Of a stretch of 64,000 nucleotides of DNA, positions 27,066 to 37,312 are shown one piece after another. The stretch spans positions 38,008-102,007 of the forward strand of contig CANLRN010000010.1 in assembly GCA_947493495.1 (NCBI GenBank). The letters are read 5' to 3'. The position numbers were made by a program, and so were the translations under genes. Origin of the DNA: an uncultured Aquimarina sp. (GTDB taxonomy: Bacteria > Bacteroidota > Bacteroidia > Flavobacteriales > Flavobacteriaceae). The notes beneath the pieces are model-generated. The model searched no databases. It was not told the origin of the DNA and saw only the letters and a list, made by a program, of their open reading frames with translations. Within the stretch, counting starts at the first letter, position 1; each line of letters opens with the position of its first letter.

Positions 27066-27791
27066 TTAGTCTTGAACTTGAAAAACAATTGGCAAGGAGT
27101 ATAGTACCCCTACTGCTTTACCTCTTTGTTTACCTGGAGTCATCTTAGGCAATAGTTTTACAACTCTTACTGCTTCTTTCTCTAACCTAGGGTGTGGACC
27201 TCTGGCTTGTACTCCTACAATATTACCTTTTCTATCGATCTTAAAACGAACATAAATTCTATTCACTCCAGAAAGGCCTAATTCGCTACCTAATTCTGTA
27301 TTAAATTTACGGTTTACAAATTTTTTAACCTTATCACTCATACATTTTTTCTTAGCAGCGTTCCCAGATTGTTTTTCACAACCAGGAAATACAGGTACAT
27401 TCTCTATCACTGCAAAAGGTACATCAGAAATCTCTTCTTCTTCTTCTACATCCTCTACTTCCTCTACTTCTACAATTTCTTCTTCTTGGTTTGTTTCTGT
27501 AGATTCTATAATAGTTTCCTCTACTTCTTCTTCATCTTCTACAACATCGATAATCTCTGGTGCAGGAGGTGGAGGTGGAGGTGGAGGTGGTGTGTTTAAA
27601 TTTTGAGTAATCGGCACATCTTCTTCTTCTAATTCATCAAGATTTACCTGACCAATATCTATATTACTTCTATCATATGTTTTCCATTCAATAGCCTGCC
27701 ACGTAATAAATAGAACTACAATAAGTCCTAGCTGCAAGAACAATGCACTTTTTTTTGTTAAATCTGCTTTAGGATTTTTCTTAGATTCCAT
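27066..27791 (-). CDS. TonB-like energy transducer, paralogue 2
   Basis: A 241-aa protein: an N-terminal anchor (about 17-34), a run of nine prolines (about 68-76) and an acidic spacer of more than 50 residues, mostly Glu/Val. The C-terminal TonB domain (about 155-241) ends in LPKMTPGKQRGKAVGVLYSLPI. The PVFPGCE motif and a downstream Cys (KKKCMSD) are shared with the paralogue 170 bp away. The proline codons form a tandem CCACCT-like DNA tract near 27565-27595 that could vary in length. The partner ExbBD is not in the window. Confidence 0.92.
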   Translation of the reverse strand: MESKKNPKADLTKKSALFLQLGLIVVLFITWQAIEWKTYDRSNIDIGQVNLDELEEEDVPITQNLNTPPPPPPPPPAPEIIDVVEDEEEVEETIIESTETNQEEEIVEVEEVEDVEEEEEISDVPFAVIENVPVFPGCEKQSGNAAKKKCMSDKVKKFVNRKFNTELGSELGLSGVNRIYVRFKIDRKGNIVGVQARGPHPRLEKEAVRVVKLLPKMTPGKQRGKAVGVLYSLPIVFQVQD

Positions 27792-27815
27792 ATTTCGATT
27801 TTATTAATAGAATTG

Positions 27816-27847
27816 CTAAAATAGCTAATTTCTTTTGTATTTTCCAA
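27816..27847 (-). promoter_or_regulatory. Possible promoter of TonB-like paralogue 2
   Basis: On the minus strand, TTG (complement of 27845-27847), 21 nt, TATTTTAG (complement of 27816-27823; seven of eight consensus positions). The leader to the ATG at 27791 would be about 20 nt. The match is imperfect, so confidence is low. Confidence 0.38.
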
Positions 27848-27954
27848 CTATTGATTGAAATGTGAACTAAAAAAAAGGATTTTTAACGTTTGTATCGCAT
27901 CCATTTATATAGTTGTCTTTCCTGTTTTTTATACTATCTAGGATACTCCTTCTC

Positions 27955-28359
27955 TTATTCTTTTATGGCAACTATTTTGTTTTCAATTAGTTTTAAGAAA
28001 AAAACTGCCATAAATACACCCGAAACATTGGCTGCAATATCGTACCATTCTGGAGTTCGATAGGTTGTAAAAACTGCTTGGCAAATTTCCATGAGACCTC
28101 CATAAATCGCTCCAACAATAGATGCTAACAGCAAACTTCTAAAAAAAGTAATCTCTTTTCGGATTGAAAAATAGAAAAATACAAACCAGATAATAGCAAA
28201 ACCAAAATAAGCTATAAAGTGTCCAATTTTATCGCTTGCATTGATTTTTACATCTAAAGAAACATTTATTTGTGCGAGTGAGAGCCACGTAATTATCCCT
28301 GTATACAGGATAACTACAATCACAAAATACCTACCCCCCAATAATTTCTTTATACCCAT
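27955..28359 (-). CDS. VanZ-family membrane protein
   Basis: A 134-aa protein with four membrane helices. The VanZ-like core [17 protein letters not shown] and [12 protein letters not shown]...[16 protein letters not shown] is clear. The function of stand-alone VanZ proteins is not established; the name comes from teicoplanin resistance, which is not implied here. Its start lies 29 bp inside the 3' end of gcvH, so it depends on that message. Confidence 0.9.
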   Translation of the reverse strand: MGIKKLLGGRYFVIVVILYTGIITWLSLAQINVSLDVKINASDKIGHFIAYFGFAIIWFVFFYFSIRKEITFFRSLLLASIVGAIYGGLMEICQAVFTTYRTPEWYDIAANVSGVFMAVFFLKLIENKIVAIKE

Positions 28360-28711
28360 CTGCCGTCAAAAGATCGTCTACCTGTGAGGTATCGCTCATT
28401 TTTATTTTTATCATCCAACCTTTCCCATAAGGGTCGCTATTTACTAACTCTGGATCATTTTCTAAATCTTCATTAAACGCTGTAATTTCTCCACTAAGAG
28501 GAAGAAATAAATCTGATACTGTTTTTACAGCTTCTACAGTTCCGAAAATTTCTTCTTGTTCTAACTCCTCACCCATAGTCTCTACATCTACATAAACTAT
28601 ATCTCCTAGCTCGCTCTGCGCAAAATCAGTAATGCCCACTGTAGCCGTATCTCCATCTATTCTAATCCACTCGTGATCTTTAGTATATTTTAATTCTGAA
28701 GGAATATTCAT
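28331..28711 (-). CDS. gcvH: Glycine cleavage system H protein
   Basis: A 126-aa cytoplasmic lipoyl carrier that shuttles the methylamine group between the P, T and L proteins. The lipoylation site is K63 in [12 protein letters not shown]. The [20 protein letters not shown] start and the [19 protein letters not shown] block are invariant family features. The P, T and L genes are not in the window. It overlaps vanZ by 29 bp. Confidence 0.96.
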   Translation of the reverse strand: MNIPSELKYTKDHEWIRIDGDTATVGITDFAQSELGDIVYVDVETMGEELEQEEIFGTVEAVKTVSDLFLPLSGEITAFNEDLENDPELVNSDPYGKGWMIKIKMSDTSQVDDLLTADGYKEIIGG

Positions 28712-29167
28712 TCTAAAAAAAATTAATTAATTATTAGTATTCTAAGGACGAAAATAAATCTATTTTATGAGATTCGTAATAAAATGATCTAAAATTATCA
28801 AAACTATTACTGGTATTAAGATATATGGTTTAAATTTTATTGTAGTGAAGACAAAAAATGTACTTGATTTTACTTCTTATGTATAATTGCCAAGAATAAC
28901 CTAAATCAAATGATGTATAGAATAAACTACCTTGGAGCAAGCTCAAAAGGCATTGAACTGAAAATAATTTTTAAGATTCCGAAGCTAACTTAGAGGTAGT
29001 ATACGATTTACGAAATTCTCATCCGTAAATCGTATTAGACCTAAAATCTCGCTAGATACTGAAACGATTTCAGCAAACAACGGGGGTTAGTTCAACTATC
29101 TGATTCTTGAAGGCATTGCTGCGCAACTTTTTAAATCAGATTTTCACTAATGAATAATTTATATATT
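28712..29167. other. Spacer between gcvH and sprA with hairpin repeat
   Basis: 456 bases without a convincing gene. A 27-codon open frame (28910-28993) ends just before the repeat; it has no visible leader and I do not call it. The region from 29001 holds copy 2 of the 29-bp dispersed repeat, inside a perfect 12-bp hairpin. actggtatta at 28809-28818 echoes a motif of the 0.8-kb spacer. No sprA terminator of the poly-U type is obvious, so the hairpin may be doing that job. Confidence 0.55.
29001..29035 (-). repeat. 29-bp dispersed repeat, copy 2, in a perfect hairpin
   Basis: Bases 29007-29035 are the exact reverse complement of 628-656. Here both arms are intact: atacgatttacg (29001-29012) pairs perfectly with cgtaaatcgtat (29024-29035) over an 11-nt loop. 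The shape resembles a small palindromic mobile element or a REP-like unit. It lies 133 nt beyond the 3' end of sprA. Confidence 0.85.
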
Positions 29168-32100
29168 CTAATTTCCGAAATTATAGCGTAAGGTCAACCC
29201 TCCTCTTATGGTAGTTTGCGGGAATGATGTAGAAATGGAATATTCAGAAAATGTATGATCATAGAAAAACAATGCTGTAAGATTCTTACTCAAAGCATAA
29301 TCTGTCGTGAATTTGATTCCATAAATATCTTGACCAGCAGTTACTTGCGTATTATCAATATCTAAATATCTAATCACTGTTTCGTTCTGACGTAAAGACA
29401 AATCAGCTCTAAAATTGAGGTCGCTTTTTAGTGTTGTTTTCTTACCCGCTATTTTTGTAACAAATGTAAGATCCTGCACTCTATATCCTAACCCAATAAT
29501 ATATTCATTTCCTCTGATTTCTGTGAGTAAATTATTATCAAAACTTAATGATAATGCTCTATCTTTTTTCCATTCGGCCAGTATCTTAACCGAATTTTTC
29601 ATTTCCATATCAAATCTGATTAATGGACTGAATTGCTCTGTAAGATTAACATTGGCATATAGTTCTGGGTTTTTAAAGTTTTCAGATTGATCCAATTCAT
29701 CTGGGTTATTAAAATCAAAATCAAGGTTGGTCTGAAATTGATTGATAGTATAATTAGCTCTATATCCGTGAGCCATAGAGAACCTTTTAAATCTCTTCTT
29801 AAACCATTTTAGATTCATCAATCCTGTGTATTTAATATCCCAATTCGGAATCGGAACATTCTTAAAGGCACTTGTTGTTACTTTTTCGGGATCTACTCCA
29901 GTATATGCTGCGAGGAAAGCTGGTAATAGTACTGCTTGATTATTACCTCCAAATCCATCAGGAAAGCCATCATTATCAGAATCCTGATTTGGGTCAATTC
30001 CTCTTGCTATAGCTAATCTTCTTGCTATTACTGCTCTATTAGCTCTAAAATTATCAAACGTTCTCGATGAAAACTGATCACTTTTTGCAAAAGGCTTATT
30101 GAATAGTGCAGTAGAAATTGTATAGTTACCAAACGTATTTGGCGTCAGTGCTTGATAAGGAGTATCAAGATCAAGGTCTACTCTATAGTTTTCTGTAAAA
30201 GTTTCAGAATAATTTCTGCTAGCACTAATATCTATCTGAAAATCTTTTAACAGATTAACTGATGCTTGTATATTTAATTGTCTCCCTTCTACCTCTCTAT
30301 ATTGTTGGTTAAACTCCTGATACAATGTTAACCAACCATTTCTAGCTGCCAAATCTCTGATTTCTGATTGACTACCAAAAGTAAATCCAACAGTTGGTTT
30401 TAAGGTTCCTACAAATCCTGGTTCTCTAATATACCCTGGCAAAAAGATTCCGTTATCTTGCTGGTAATTAACATTTACTTTCTTCACAGCAGTAAGCGCA
30501 CCTATAAGTGTATTGTATGCTTTGTCACCCAAACTCAGTTTCCCTGATTTTTTCTTCGTTCTTTTACCCTTATCGTTGACATCAGTAACGGCTGATTTTT
30601 CTTCTTTACTATCACCATCAGCAGTTTTCTTCTTTTTATTTTTCTTTTTTCTACCAGGTTTCTTTTTGGTAAGCCCTACGTATTTATACAACGCTCCCAT
30701 ATCCAAAGAACTATTAAGTGTATGTACGTTTGCATTCTGAACAGTGTTCCCTAGATCAGGTATACCTTCTAAGTTTTTAAGAGCTTCACTCCCTTTGGTC
30801 CATTGAAAATCAGCAGTATACCCATAGGTTGCCTTGATAAATTTAAATAAAGGTATTTTATGGATAGGTATTTCATAATTGACTTGTAATTGTTGGCTAT
30901 GAAAGTTAGGATCTCCTACATCAAACAGACCACTCCATACACCAATCGAATCATCAACAACTCCCTCATCATCGATAAAATTCTTTACGATTCTATTATT
31001 TGCTGTAGTAAAATTAAAGTTTAATGATTTCGTTAAATTATAATTAATTGCAAACTGCCAATCAAATAAGAAATTACGTTGTGTAAGCGCAGGCAATCCT
31101 ATATCATCAGGCCCTAGCGTAATATCTCTAAATACTTGTTCGCTAAATTGTCTATTAATATTAGAACTCACAGAGACACTTGTAGGTAGTACATTAAAAT
31201 TAAAATCCTTTAATACATCAAAATATTTGCTCTTGCCCAAAAACTTGATTTTTTTCAACGGTTCAATCTCTTTTGGCTGAAAGCTAAAATCATATGTCCC
31301 GCCAAGTCGAACATTTTGATCTAATGCTCTTTCGATCTCGAAATCATGGTGATCTGTCTGATTATACGTTCCTGAAAAAGCAAAATTCTCTACATCATAT
31401 GGCATCGGCTTAGCATCTCCTGTTCTATCTTTTCGCAATCCAATTACATTAAAACTTTGTCTTTTTGTATAGTTTACAGATTGTTTTCGCACTCTCTCTT
31501 TTTCTGCCGAGTCTGTAATTTCATCTAATCGATCTTGTAGCTCAATATCCAAAAATTCTGGATCATATTGCGGGGTTATCAACTCTTCGCCCCTACTATA
31601 ATTAAAAGGTATTTGTATCCCCCATTTTTTTGGCAACAACTGCCCTACATTGACATTAGTCGTTACATCGTATTGTCTTAGATCTTCATTACTACGTTCA
31701 TTTGGCCCCTGTGCTATTCCTCCAAAACCTATAGTGCTAATTCTACCCGATGCACTTACGGTTGCAAAATCAGCTACATTTGCATCTAGGCTACCTACTG
31801 CAGCCCAGCCTCCTTGATTTTTTAAATCACTTAATCGCATCTCATTAAACCATACCGTCCCAGACTCTGTATCTCCTGCTGGGTTTTTAATCCCAACCAT
31901 CATCACCCTGATATCCCCAAAATTAGGATTCCCTTTTATTCCTACATTCAGGTTATTAGGCCCTTCAAAAAAGTTTAAATCACTCGGGTTCAATCCTACT
32001 TCTCCTAATACTCTAGCTTTTATCTGTTGTAAAAACGCTAATGGAAGATTAAGTCTATTTGCTACTGGCCATACACCCACTTCTGTTGCTGGACCATTAT

Positions 32101-35100
32101 TAGAGCTAACCTCTAGAGGCAGTTCTATCTGATAAAAATTATTGGTAAAATCATTCCCCATTCGAATAAACGCTACTAAATCACCATTAGCTAGCGTACT
32201 TTGTTGAGGTAAGTTTTCTGCGTGTAAAAACATTTCCAAGTTTTCATACTGACGCATATCCACATTAAAATTCTTATACACCCCTCTTGCATCTCCAGAC
32301 TGTAGATTATTTACTGTCACTGCCAGTGATCTTTCATCTTCTCTAATTCTAGAGTTGTTATTAATCAATTCCTCTCTACGCACACCAGGAGGGATAACAT
32401 AATTAGGAGTTTCCTCTGCACTTACAGAGGTTACTATCGCTTCTGTATCCCCAAAAACATTTAATCCACTAGTAGGGTCATTGCCTTGATTTCCTATCTG
32501 TACATATCTTCTGTAGTCGCCTCGTATCAAATCTAAAGTAGCGAATCGCAAGACTACAGGTTGATCAAAATCGGTCACTAACATTCGCATAAATCGGATG
32601 GATCTAAAATCACTGATATTCTGTGCATTGGTAGGCTCGTAAATAGGTACTTTAAATCGTATCCATCTTGTCCTACTTGTCACGCCATTTAATACTGTTC
32701 TTTCTCTTGGATCTGGTGCATCCGAAATATAGCCTGTTCCCCCATCATTACCAACACCCATTCCTGCAAAAATAGGTATTTCATACTCGAAATAGCTATC
32801 AATGGTATTCATCGTATTGTCTCTGTTTACATCTTCTGCTGTAGGAAAAGTGGTATTTCCACGATCCTCATTAGAAACACTAGTAGGGGAGTTTCCTTCG
32901 GTACCATTATAATCGGCATATCTATCTACAATTCCACCTGTTCCCTGAAGATAAAATCGGTAGTTATCTGCCGCAGGGTCAGGTAATCCACTAAAGGCTC
33001 CAAACTTTTCTCCTTCTTGGGTATCATTCAATCCATCAAAACCCACATCTTGCTGTACTCTGTCTTGCCCTTCGGTATCAAATGCATAAATCAATGATTG
33101 ATTGACAGGTACTTTTGCCAATGTGTTTTCTACGGTATTATCAGCTACATTAGTGGCTGGCAATCCATTTTCATACTGTTTTCTTCCATCTTTAATAACA
33201 TCCTCACTAATATTTCCTAAATTAAAAACAATTGTCCCACTCGTGGCATTAGTTAATGGCCCATTACCATCTCCAGGGTCAAAAAACGGATCCATCAACC
33301 AAAACTCTATAAATTCTACATTAGATTGTTCAAAATTAGTAGACGTCAGTTGCCTAGTAATTCCACCAAAATTATCTTGTGGATTAGGCAATTGATTATT
33401 ATTAGTTAAATAAGCTTCGTTAAAATTATAAGGTCCTCTTTCTCCAGGATCATAATTTAGATCTAAGGGAAATAAAGCTAAAGTTTGCCCTTGTTGAATG
33501 TCTGTAACGGGAAATATTTCTCTATTAAGAATTCTACGAGCTCCATTAGACTCCACATCTTCATCGCTAATCCCATCAGGTCTTCTACGACTATAAAAAA
33601 TAGGATCTATAGAATACCAAGACAGTTTAGCACGCCTATATCCATAGGTAATATCCTCATTAGGTAATTCTCCCCCAAATCCAAGAGGTACACTAGATAA
33701 TTCCCATGCAAGTGGAGAACTCACGTCTATTTGCGTTTGTGCCCCTTCAAAATCATCAATATAAGTAGTTACTCTACCATCAAAATCTGCTCTTTTTGGT
33801 GAGCCTGCTAACAAATACGCACCTTCTGCTCTTACTGACACATTAGAAGGCACATCTGTATCAATATTAGGTAGTTTATTAACCAGTCTCGTTAAGAACG
33901 GAACCTCGGTTGAGTAATTTACATTAAACCCTAGTAATGTATTATTTATAGGTTCAAAATCATAACTTGATTTTTGCGTGATAGGCCTTTCTTTAAGATT
34001 TAAAAAAGTACCTCCAATAATAAAATCATCATTAAACTTATGTTCTACATTTACTCCAGTAAAACGCTTGGTTTGTTGGCCAAATACTGCATTATTTTCT
34101 GTAGATACTTGTATAGGCGTATTAGAAGCCAATAGTGCTTCGTCTAAAATATTAACACGGCCTAACTGGTAATTTACGGTATAGTCTACACCTTCTTGCA
34201 AGGTTCTTCCTCCTGCGGTTACTACGACTGATCCTTGAGGGACATTAAATGCACCTAACGGAATACCGTCTTGTCCTGATGATTTATATCGCCCTTTTAA
34301 CTGAAAGAAGTTTTTATTAGCCGCTTCTTGTTCTGCAGCTACTTTTGTCTGCGTATACATCTCTCTAAAGACATACTCGTTCTGATTATCATTATAACTA
34401 GCAGGATTATCCGGAGTATTATAATCATTAGGATTTATTACACCATCATTGTCTAATTTATTAAATAGATGTTGCCCGAAGGGTTCTACAGTAGTAAATA
34501 TGATTCTTCCATTTTCTGAATCCACTGTCAATCCTGGCACAAAATCAAAGAAACCATCTCCTGATCCATCAGCGCCTTGAACTGGGTCATTATTAGGATT
34601 CAATCGATCCATATTAAAGACGCTCAATAATCTCGTTTGTTCTACATCATCAGGCAAAGGAGTTCCTGATCCTTCTGCTGTGGTAATAAAATTTACTGGA
34701 GAAGGATTGGTGTATACGATATTAAGTCTAAAATCAGTAGGGTCTATTCTAAAGGCTCCAGTATTGTATATGTTTTTCATCATTAAATCCCATATCGGGC
34801 GACTCACATCGGTGATTGGGCTTTTAAGCATTTTTACTACCAAACTTTGACTAGATCCTGCTACTGGATTATTAGGATTTGTTGGGTTGGGATTAGGGAT
34901 ATTATCTTGACCTAAAGTAGCCTCTACTCCATCATTAGCAAATTCTCCAACTTGAAACACTTGTCCTCCAACTGTATATTGAAAAGCAACTGCAAGTACC
35001 TCATCATTATTTAAACGTTGATTCAAAGAAATATACCCTAACTGTGTATTTAATGTATATTCACTCTGATTTAGCTGTCTTGCATTTTCTAATATCGCAT

Positions 35101-36394
35101 AATCAAAACCTTCTCGAAAAACTCCTCCTCCAATAGGCCCAACAAATCCTTGCTGTACTGTAGAGGTTTGTCGTACAGCCTCTGTAACTGGACCAGTGGC
35201 GCTAATGGCAAAGGGATCCAAATCATTATTGGCATTATCTGCAAAAGATCCTGCGGGAGCATTAAATAGTGTTTGTGGTATACTAGAATTTCCAGCATCA
35301 GGAGCTTCTCCCAAGTCTTGGAGAGCCACTATATTACGTGCATCCGAGATTGTCTGGGCATTGGTAGCCCTATTGGTTAACCATACCTCAATTCTGGTGA
35401 TTTGTATATTGTTATTGATAAATGGATAATTGGTTAATGCACTATCGTAGTTATCTCTAAAATAATGGGATAAGAAAAAGTGTCTATTATCGTCATAATC
35501 TAGTGCAAAAACTTCAAAATCTTCTACGGTACCGCCTCCTTCTACATTTACAGAGTTTGTTTCAGATCGCTGTTCTGAGTAGACTGCTGTTACTGTTGTT
35601 TTTCCAAATTGCATTCCTACTTTGGCTCCAAACAGACTTTGCGATCCCTGGATTAATGAATTACTAATAGGCATAGTTACATTACCAACTTCTATACTAC
35701 GAATAATATCATCTTCTGTAGGCGTATACTCTAATTTAAACTGGTTCTGAAAATCAAAGGTAGACTCTGTATCAAAATTGGCTGTAATTTGTAATCGTTT
35801 CCCTATTTTACCTAACAAACTCAAGCTTATCCTTTGATCAAAATCAAAGGTAAAATTACTACGGTTTCTGGGTGAAAAAGCTGGATTATCTTGTTTTGTA
35901 AACAACACTCCTAAATCCATTTCTACAGATCCTTGTGGGATAATTTCAATTTCGTTTCCACCAAAAATTGTTTCGAAAAAATTAGAATTTACATAAAAAA
36001 TAGGTAGTAAATTTTTGCGTTTTTCTTCGCTTCCCTCTGTTTTTCCGCTGAACGCGCTTATCTTCTCTTTAAAATATGCTTTACGATTTTCTTTCTCTAT
36101 CAATGCTTCAAACTCTTCTGGAGTAAGGAATAGAGGGTATTTTACGTTAAAATCACCTAACATTTCTCGATATATATATCGATTTGTTATCGGATCATAT
36201 TCATATTTAGCTATAATACTATTAGGATCTGGTAGTTCTATTTGTCCCAGAGAAAAAGTAGTGCTAGTAGAATCCCTACTAGTAGAATCTCGTACTTTTT
36301 CATTTTCTTGAGCATTAACCATACCTCCACATAGTACAATTATATAAACTAGCTTTTTTAAAAAATTAAAGTGTAAGAAATATTTTGAGCTCAA
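29168..36394 (-). CDS. sprA: Type IX secretion outer-membrane translocon SprA
   Basis: A 2408-aa protein, the usual SprA size, forming the very large beta-barrel pore through which type IX substrates cross the outer membrane. The start is TTG at 36392-36394, only 5 nt after the ruvA stop; it gives a signal peptide ending near VNAQ (residue 29). Repeated Asp/Asn-rich strand-loop modules and many aromatic beta strands run through the length, ending in a final strand GGLTLRYNFGN. A Lys-rich hydrophilic insert (about residues 1910-1950, bases near 30540-30670) interrupts the barrel. Gliding and secretion in Flavobacteria depend on this protein. Confidence 0.96.
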   Translation of the reverse strand: MSSKYFLHFNFLKKLVYIIVLCGGMVNAQENEKVRDSTSRDSTSTTFSLGQIELPDPNSIIAKYEYDPITNRYIYREMLGDFNVKYPLFLTPEEFEALIEKENRKAYFKEKISAFSGKTEGSEEKRKNLLPIFYVNSNFFETIFGGNEIEIIPQGSVEMDLGVLFTKQDNPAFSPRNRSNFTFDFDQRISLSLLGKIGKRLQITANFDTESTFDFQNQFKLEYTPTEDDIIRSIEVGNVTMPISNSLIQGSQSLFGAKVGMQFGKTTVTAVYSEQRSETNSVNVEGGGTVEDFEVFALDYDDNRHFFLSHYFRDNYDSALTNYPFINNNIQITRIEVWLTNRATNAQTISDARNIVALQDLGEAPDAGNSSIPQTLFNAPAGSFADNANNDLDPFAISATGPVTEAVRQTSTVQQGFVGPIGGGVFREGFDYAILENARQLNQSEYTLNTQLGYISLNQRLNNDEVLAVAFQYTVGGQVFQVGEFANDGVEATLGQDNIPNPNPTNPNNPVAGSSQSLVVKMLKSPITDVSRPIWDLMMKNIYNTGAFRIDPTDFRLNIVYTNPSPVNFITTAEGSGTPLPDDVEQTRLLSVFNMDRLNPNNDPVQGADGSGDGFFDFVPGLTVDSENGRIIFTTVEPFGQHLFNKLDNDGVINPNDYNTPDNPASYNDNQNEYVFREMYTQTKVAAEQEAANKNFFQLKGRYKSSGQDGIPLGAFNVPQGSVVVTAGGRTLQEGVDYTVNYQLGRVNILDEALLASNTPIQVSTENNAVFGQQTKRFTGVNVEHKFNDDFIIGGTFLNLKERPITQKSSYDFEPINNTLLGFNVNYSTEVPFLTRLVNKLPNIDTDVPSNVSVRAEGAYLLAGSPKRADFDGRVTTYIDDFEGAQTQIDVSSPLAWELSSVPLGFGGELPNEDITYGYRRAKLSWYSIDPIFYSRRRPDGISDEDVESNGARRILNREIFPVTDIQQGQTLALFPLDLNYDPGERGPYNFNEAYLTNNNQLPNPQDNFGGITRQLTSTNFEQSNVEFIEFWLMDPFFDPGDGNGPLTNATSGTIVFNLGNISEDVIKDGRKQYENGLPATNVADNTVENTLAKVPVNQSLIYAFDTEGQDRVQQDVGFDGLNDTQEGEKFGAFSGLPDPAADNYRFYLQGTGGIVDRYADYNGTEGNSPTSVSNEDRGNTTFPTAEDVNRDNTMNTIDSYFEYEIPIFAGMGVGNDGGTGYISDAPDPRERTVLNGVTSRTRWIRFKVPIYEPTNAQNISDFRSIRFMRMLVTDFDQPVVLRFATLDLIRGDYRRYVQIGNQGNDPTSGLNVFGDTEAIVTSVSAEETPNYVIPPGVRREELINNNSRIREDERSLAVTVNNLQSGDARGVYKNFNVDMRQYENLEMFLHAENLPQQSTLANGDLVAFIRMGNDFTNNFYQIELPLEVSSNNGPATEVGVWPVANRLNLPLAFLQQIKARVLGEVGLNPSDLNFFEGPNNLNVGIKGNPNFGDIRVMMVGIKNPAGDTESGTVWFNEMRLSDLKNQGGWAAVGSLDANVADFATVSASGRISTIGFGGIAQGPNERSNEDLRQYDVTTNVNVGQLLPKKWGIQIPFNYSRGEELITPQYDPEFLDIELQDRLDEITDSAEKERVRKQSVNYTKRQSFNVIGLRKDRTGDAKPMPYDVENFAFSGTYNQTDHHDFEIERALDQNVRLGGTYDFSFQPKEIEPLKKIKFLGKSKYFDVLKDFNFNVLPTSVSVSSNINRQFSEQVFRDITLGPDDIGLPALTQRNFLFDWQFAINYNLTKSLNFNFTTANNRIVKNFIDDEGVVDDSIGVWSGLFDVGDPNFHSQQLQVNYEIPIHKIPLFKFIKATYGYTADFQWTKGSEALKNLEGIPDLGNTVQNANVHTLNSSLDMGALYKYVGLTKKKPGRKKKNKKKKTADGDSKEEKSAVTDVNDKGKRTKKKSGKLSLGDKAYNTLIGALTAVKKVNVNYQQDNGIFLPGYIREPGFVGTLKPTVGFTFGSQSEIRDLAARNGWLTLYQEFNQQYREVEGRQLNIQASVNLLKDFQIDISASRNYSETFTENYRVDLDLDTPYQALTPNTFGNYTISTALFNKPFAKSDQFSSRTFDNFRANRAVIARRLAIARGIDPNQDSDNDGFPDGFGGNNQAVLLPAFLAAYTGVDPEKVTTSAFKNVPIPNWDIKYTGLMNLKWFKKRFKRFSMAHGYRANYTINQFQTNLDFDFNNPDELDQSENFKNPELYANVNLTEQFSPLIRFDMEMKNSVKILAEWKKDRALSLSFDNNLLTEIRGNEYIIGLGYRVQDLTFVTKIAGKKTTLKSDLNFRADLSLRQNETVIRYLDIDNTQVTAGQDIYGIKFTTDYALSKNLTALFFYDHTFSEYSISTSFPQTTIRGGLTLRYNFGN

Positions 36395-36399
36395 TGCTT

Positions 36400-36981
36400 T
36401 TATAATTTTTTTAGTGCCTTTTTAATAATATTTTCGATTGTTTCATTTGGGCTTTCTTTTAGAATGCCGTCAACAACTCTCCCTACTATTTTTCTATTAA
36501 ATCCAAGGGTTTCTAAAGCAGATAACGCTTCATCCTTATTAGTATTGTTTTGAGATAAAGAAACTTCATCAATATTATATACTTTGAGAATTTTATCTTT
36601 TAAATCTATAATGACTCGTTGTGCAGTTTTGGCACCAATTCCTTTAATAGATTGGATTGTAGCTACATCATTAGAAGCAATAGCATCTTTGATTTGATCT
36701 GGATGTAGTGAAGATAACATGGTTCTAGCTGTACTTGCTCCTATACCTGACACCGAAATCAACAATCTGAATATTTCTCGTTCTGATTTTTGCGCAAAAC
36801 CATATAATATATGCGCATCTTCTCGTATTAGCAAATGTGTATACAATTGTAATACTTCTTGATCAGGAATTAAAGAATAAGTATGTAGTGAAATATGAAG
36901 CAAATACCCGACTCCATTACAATCTATCACTACATCAGTTGGATTTTTTTCTACCAATCGCCCTTTGATTTGTGTAATCAT
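36400..36981 (-). CDS. ruvA: Holliday junction DNA helicase subunit RuvA
   Basis: A 193-aa protein: an N-terminal OB fold (MITQIKGRLVEKNPTDVVID...GVGYLLHIS), then helix-hairpin-helix motifs (LISVSGIGASTARTMLS and IQSIKGIGAKTAQRVIIDLKDK) and a C-terminal three-helix domain that contacts RuvB. RuvA binds four-way junctions and loads RuvB (57228-58250 in this window, unlinked). It is followed 5 nt later by sprA, a gene order known from other Flavobacteria. Confidence 0.96.
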   Translation of the reverse strand: MITQIKGRLVEKNPTDVVIDCNGVGYLLHISLHTYSLIPDQEVLQLYTHLLIREDAHILYGFAQKSEREIFRLLISVSGIGASTARTMLSSLHPDQIKDAIASNDVATIQSIKGIGAKTAQRVIIDLKDKILKVYNIDEVSLSQNNTNKDEALSALETLGFNRKIVGRVVDGILKESPNETIENIIKKALKKL

Positions 36982-37312
36982 GTATCTTATTAATTAGGCT
37001 TCCAAAAGTAATGAAATTATCCTACATAGCCTTAATAACAATTATATGTACAGAGCAATCACATTTAAACTATATGATGTAGGTTTCTATGTTTATATGT
37101 CCAACACTTGCTATAAATCTACTTTCAAAGGGAGGTTTTATCACCCTTCCTTTACAGGAAGGTCTGTCTAACAATTAGATAGGATTAAGAATGGACGTTT
37201 TTAAACTATTTTTTTGAATGCGATTGCCCTGATTTGTGTGTTTATAATCTCTTTGTCTTTCCACAGATATCTAAGCATATAACCAAAGTAATTTAAATTT
37301 CAGCTTCTTTTT
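36982..37312. other. Spacer between maeB and ruvA
   Basis: 331 bases. Near the ruvA end lies a -7-like TACTTTTG (complement of 37003-37010). A short ccttcc/ggaagg hairpin occurs near 37147-37164. No open frame is worth calling. Confidence 0.5.
37003..37010 (-). promoter_or_regulatory. Possible -7 box of the ruvA-sprA unit
   Basis: TACTTTTG on the minus strand is a perfect TAnnTTTG, about 22 nt before the ruvA ATG. No TTG is found 17-23 nt upstream, so this is only half a promoter match. Confidence 0.4.

Noticed and set aside
27565..27600. Tandem repeat-like ggtgga tract
   Set aside because: It simply encodes the nine prolines of the TonB-like protein; not a separate repeat element, though it is mentioned as possibly unstable.
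28910..28993. 27-codon open frame in the gcvH-sprA spacer (MMYRINYLGASSKGIEL...)
   Set aside because: No leader, no similarity I know, and it stops just before a repeat element; it may be a remnant of something, but there is not enough to call a gene.
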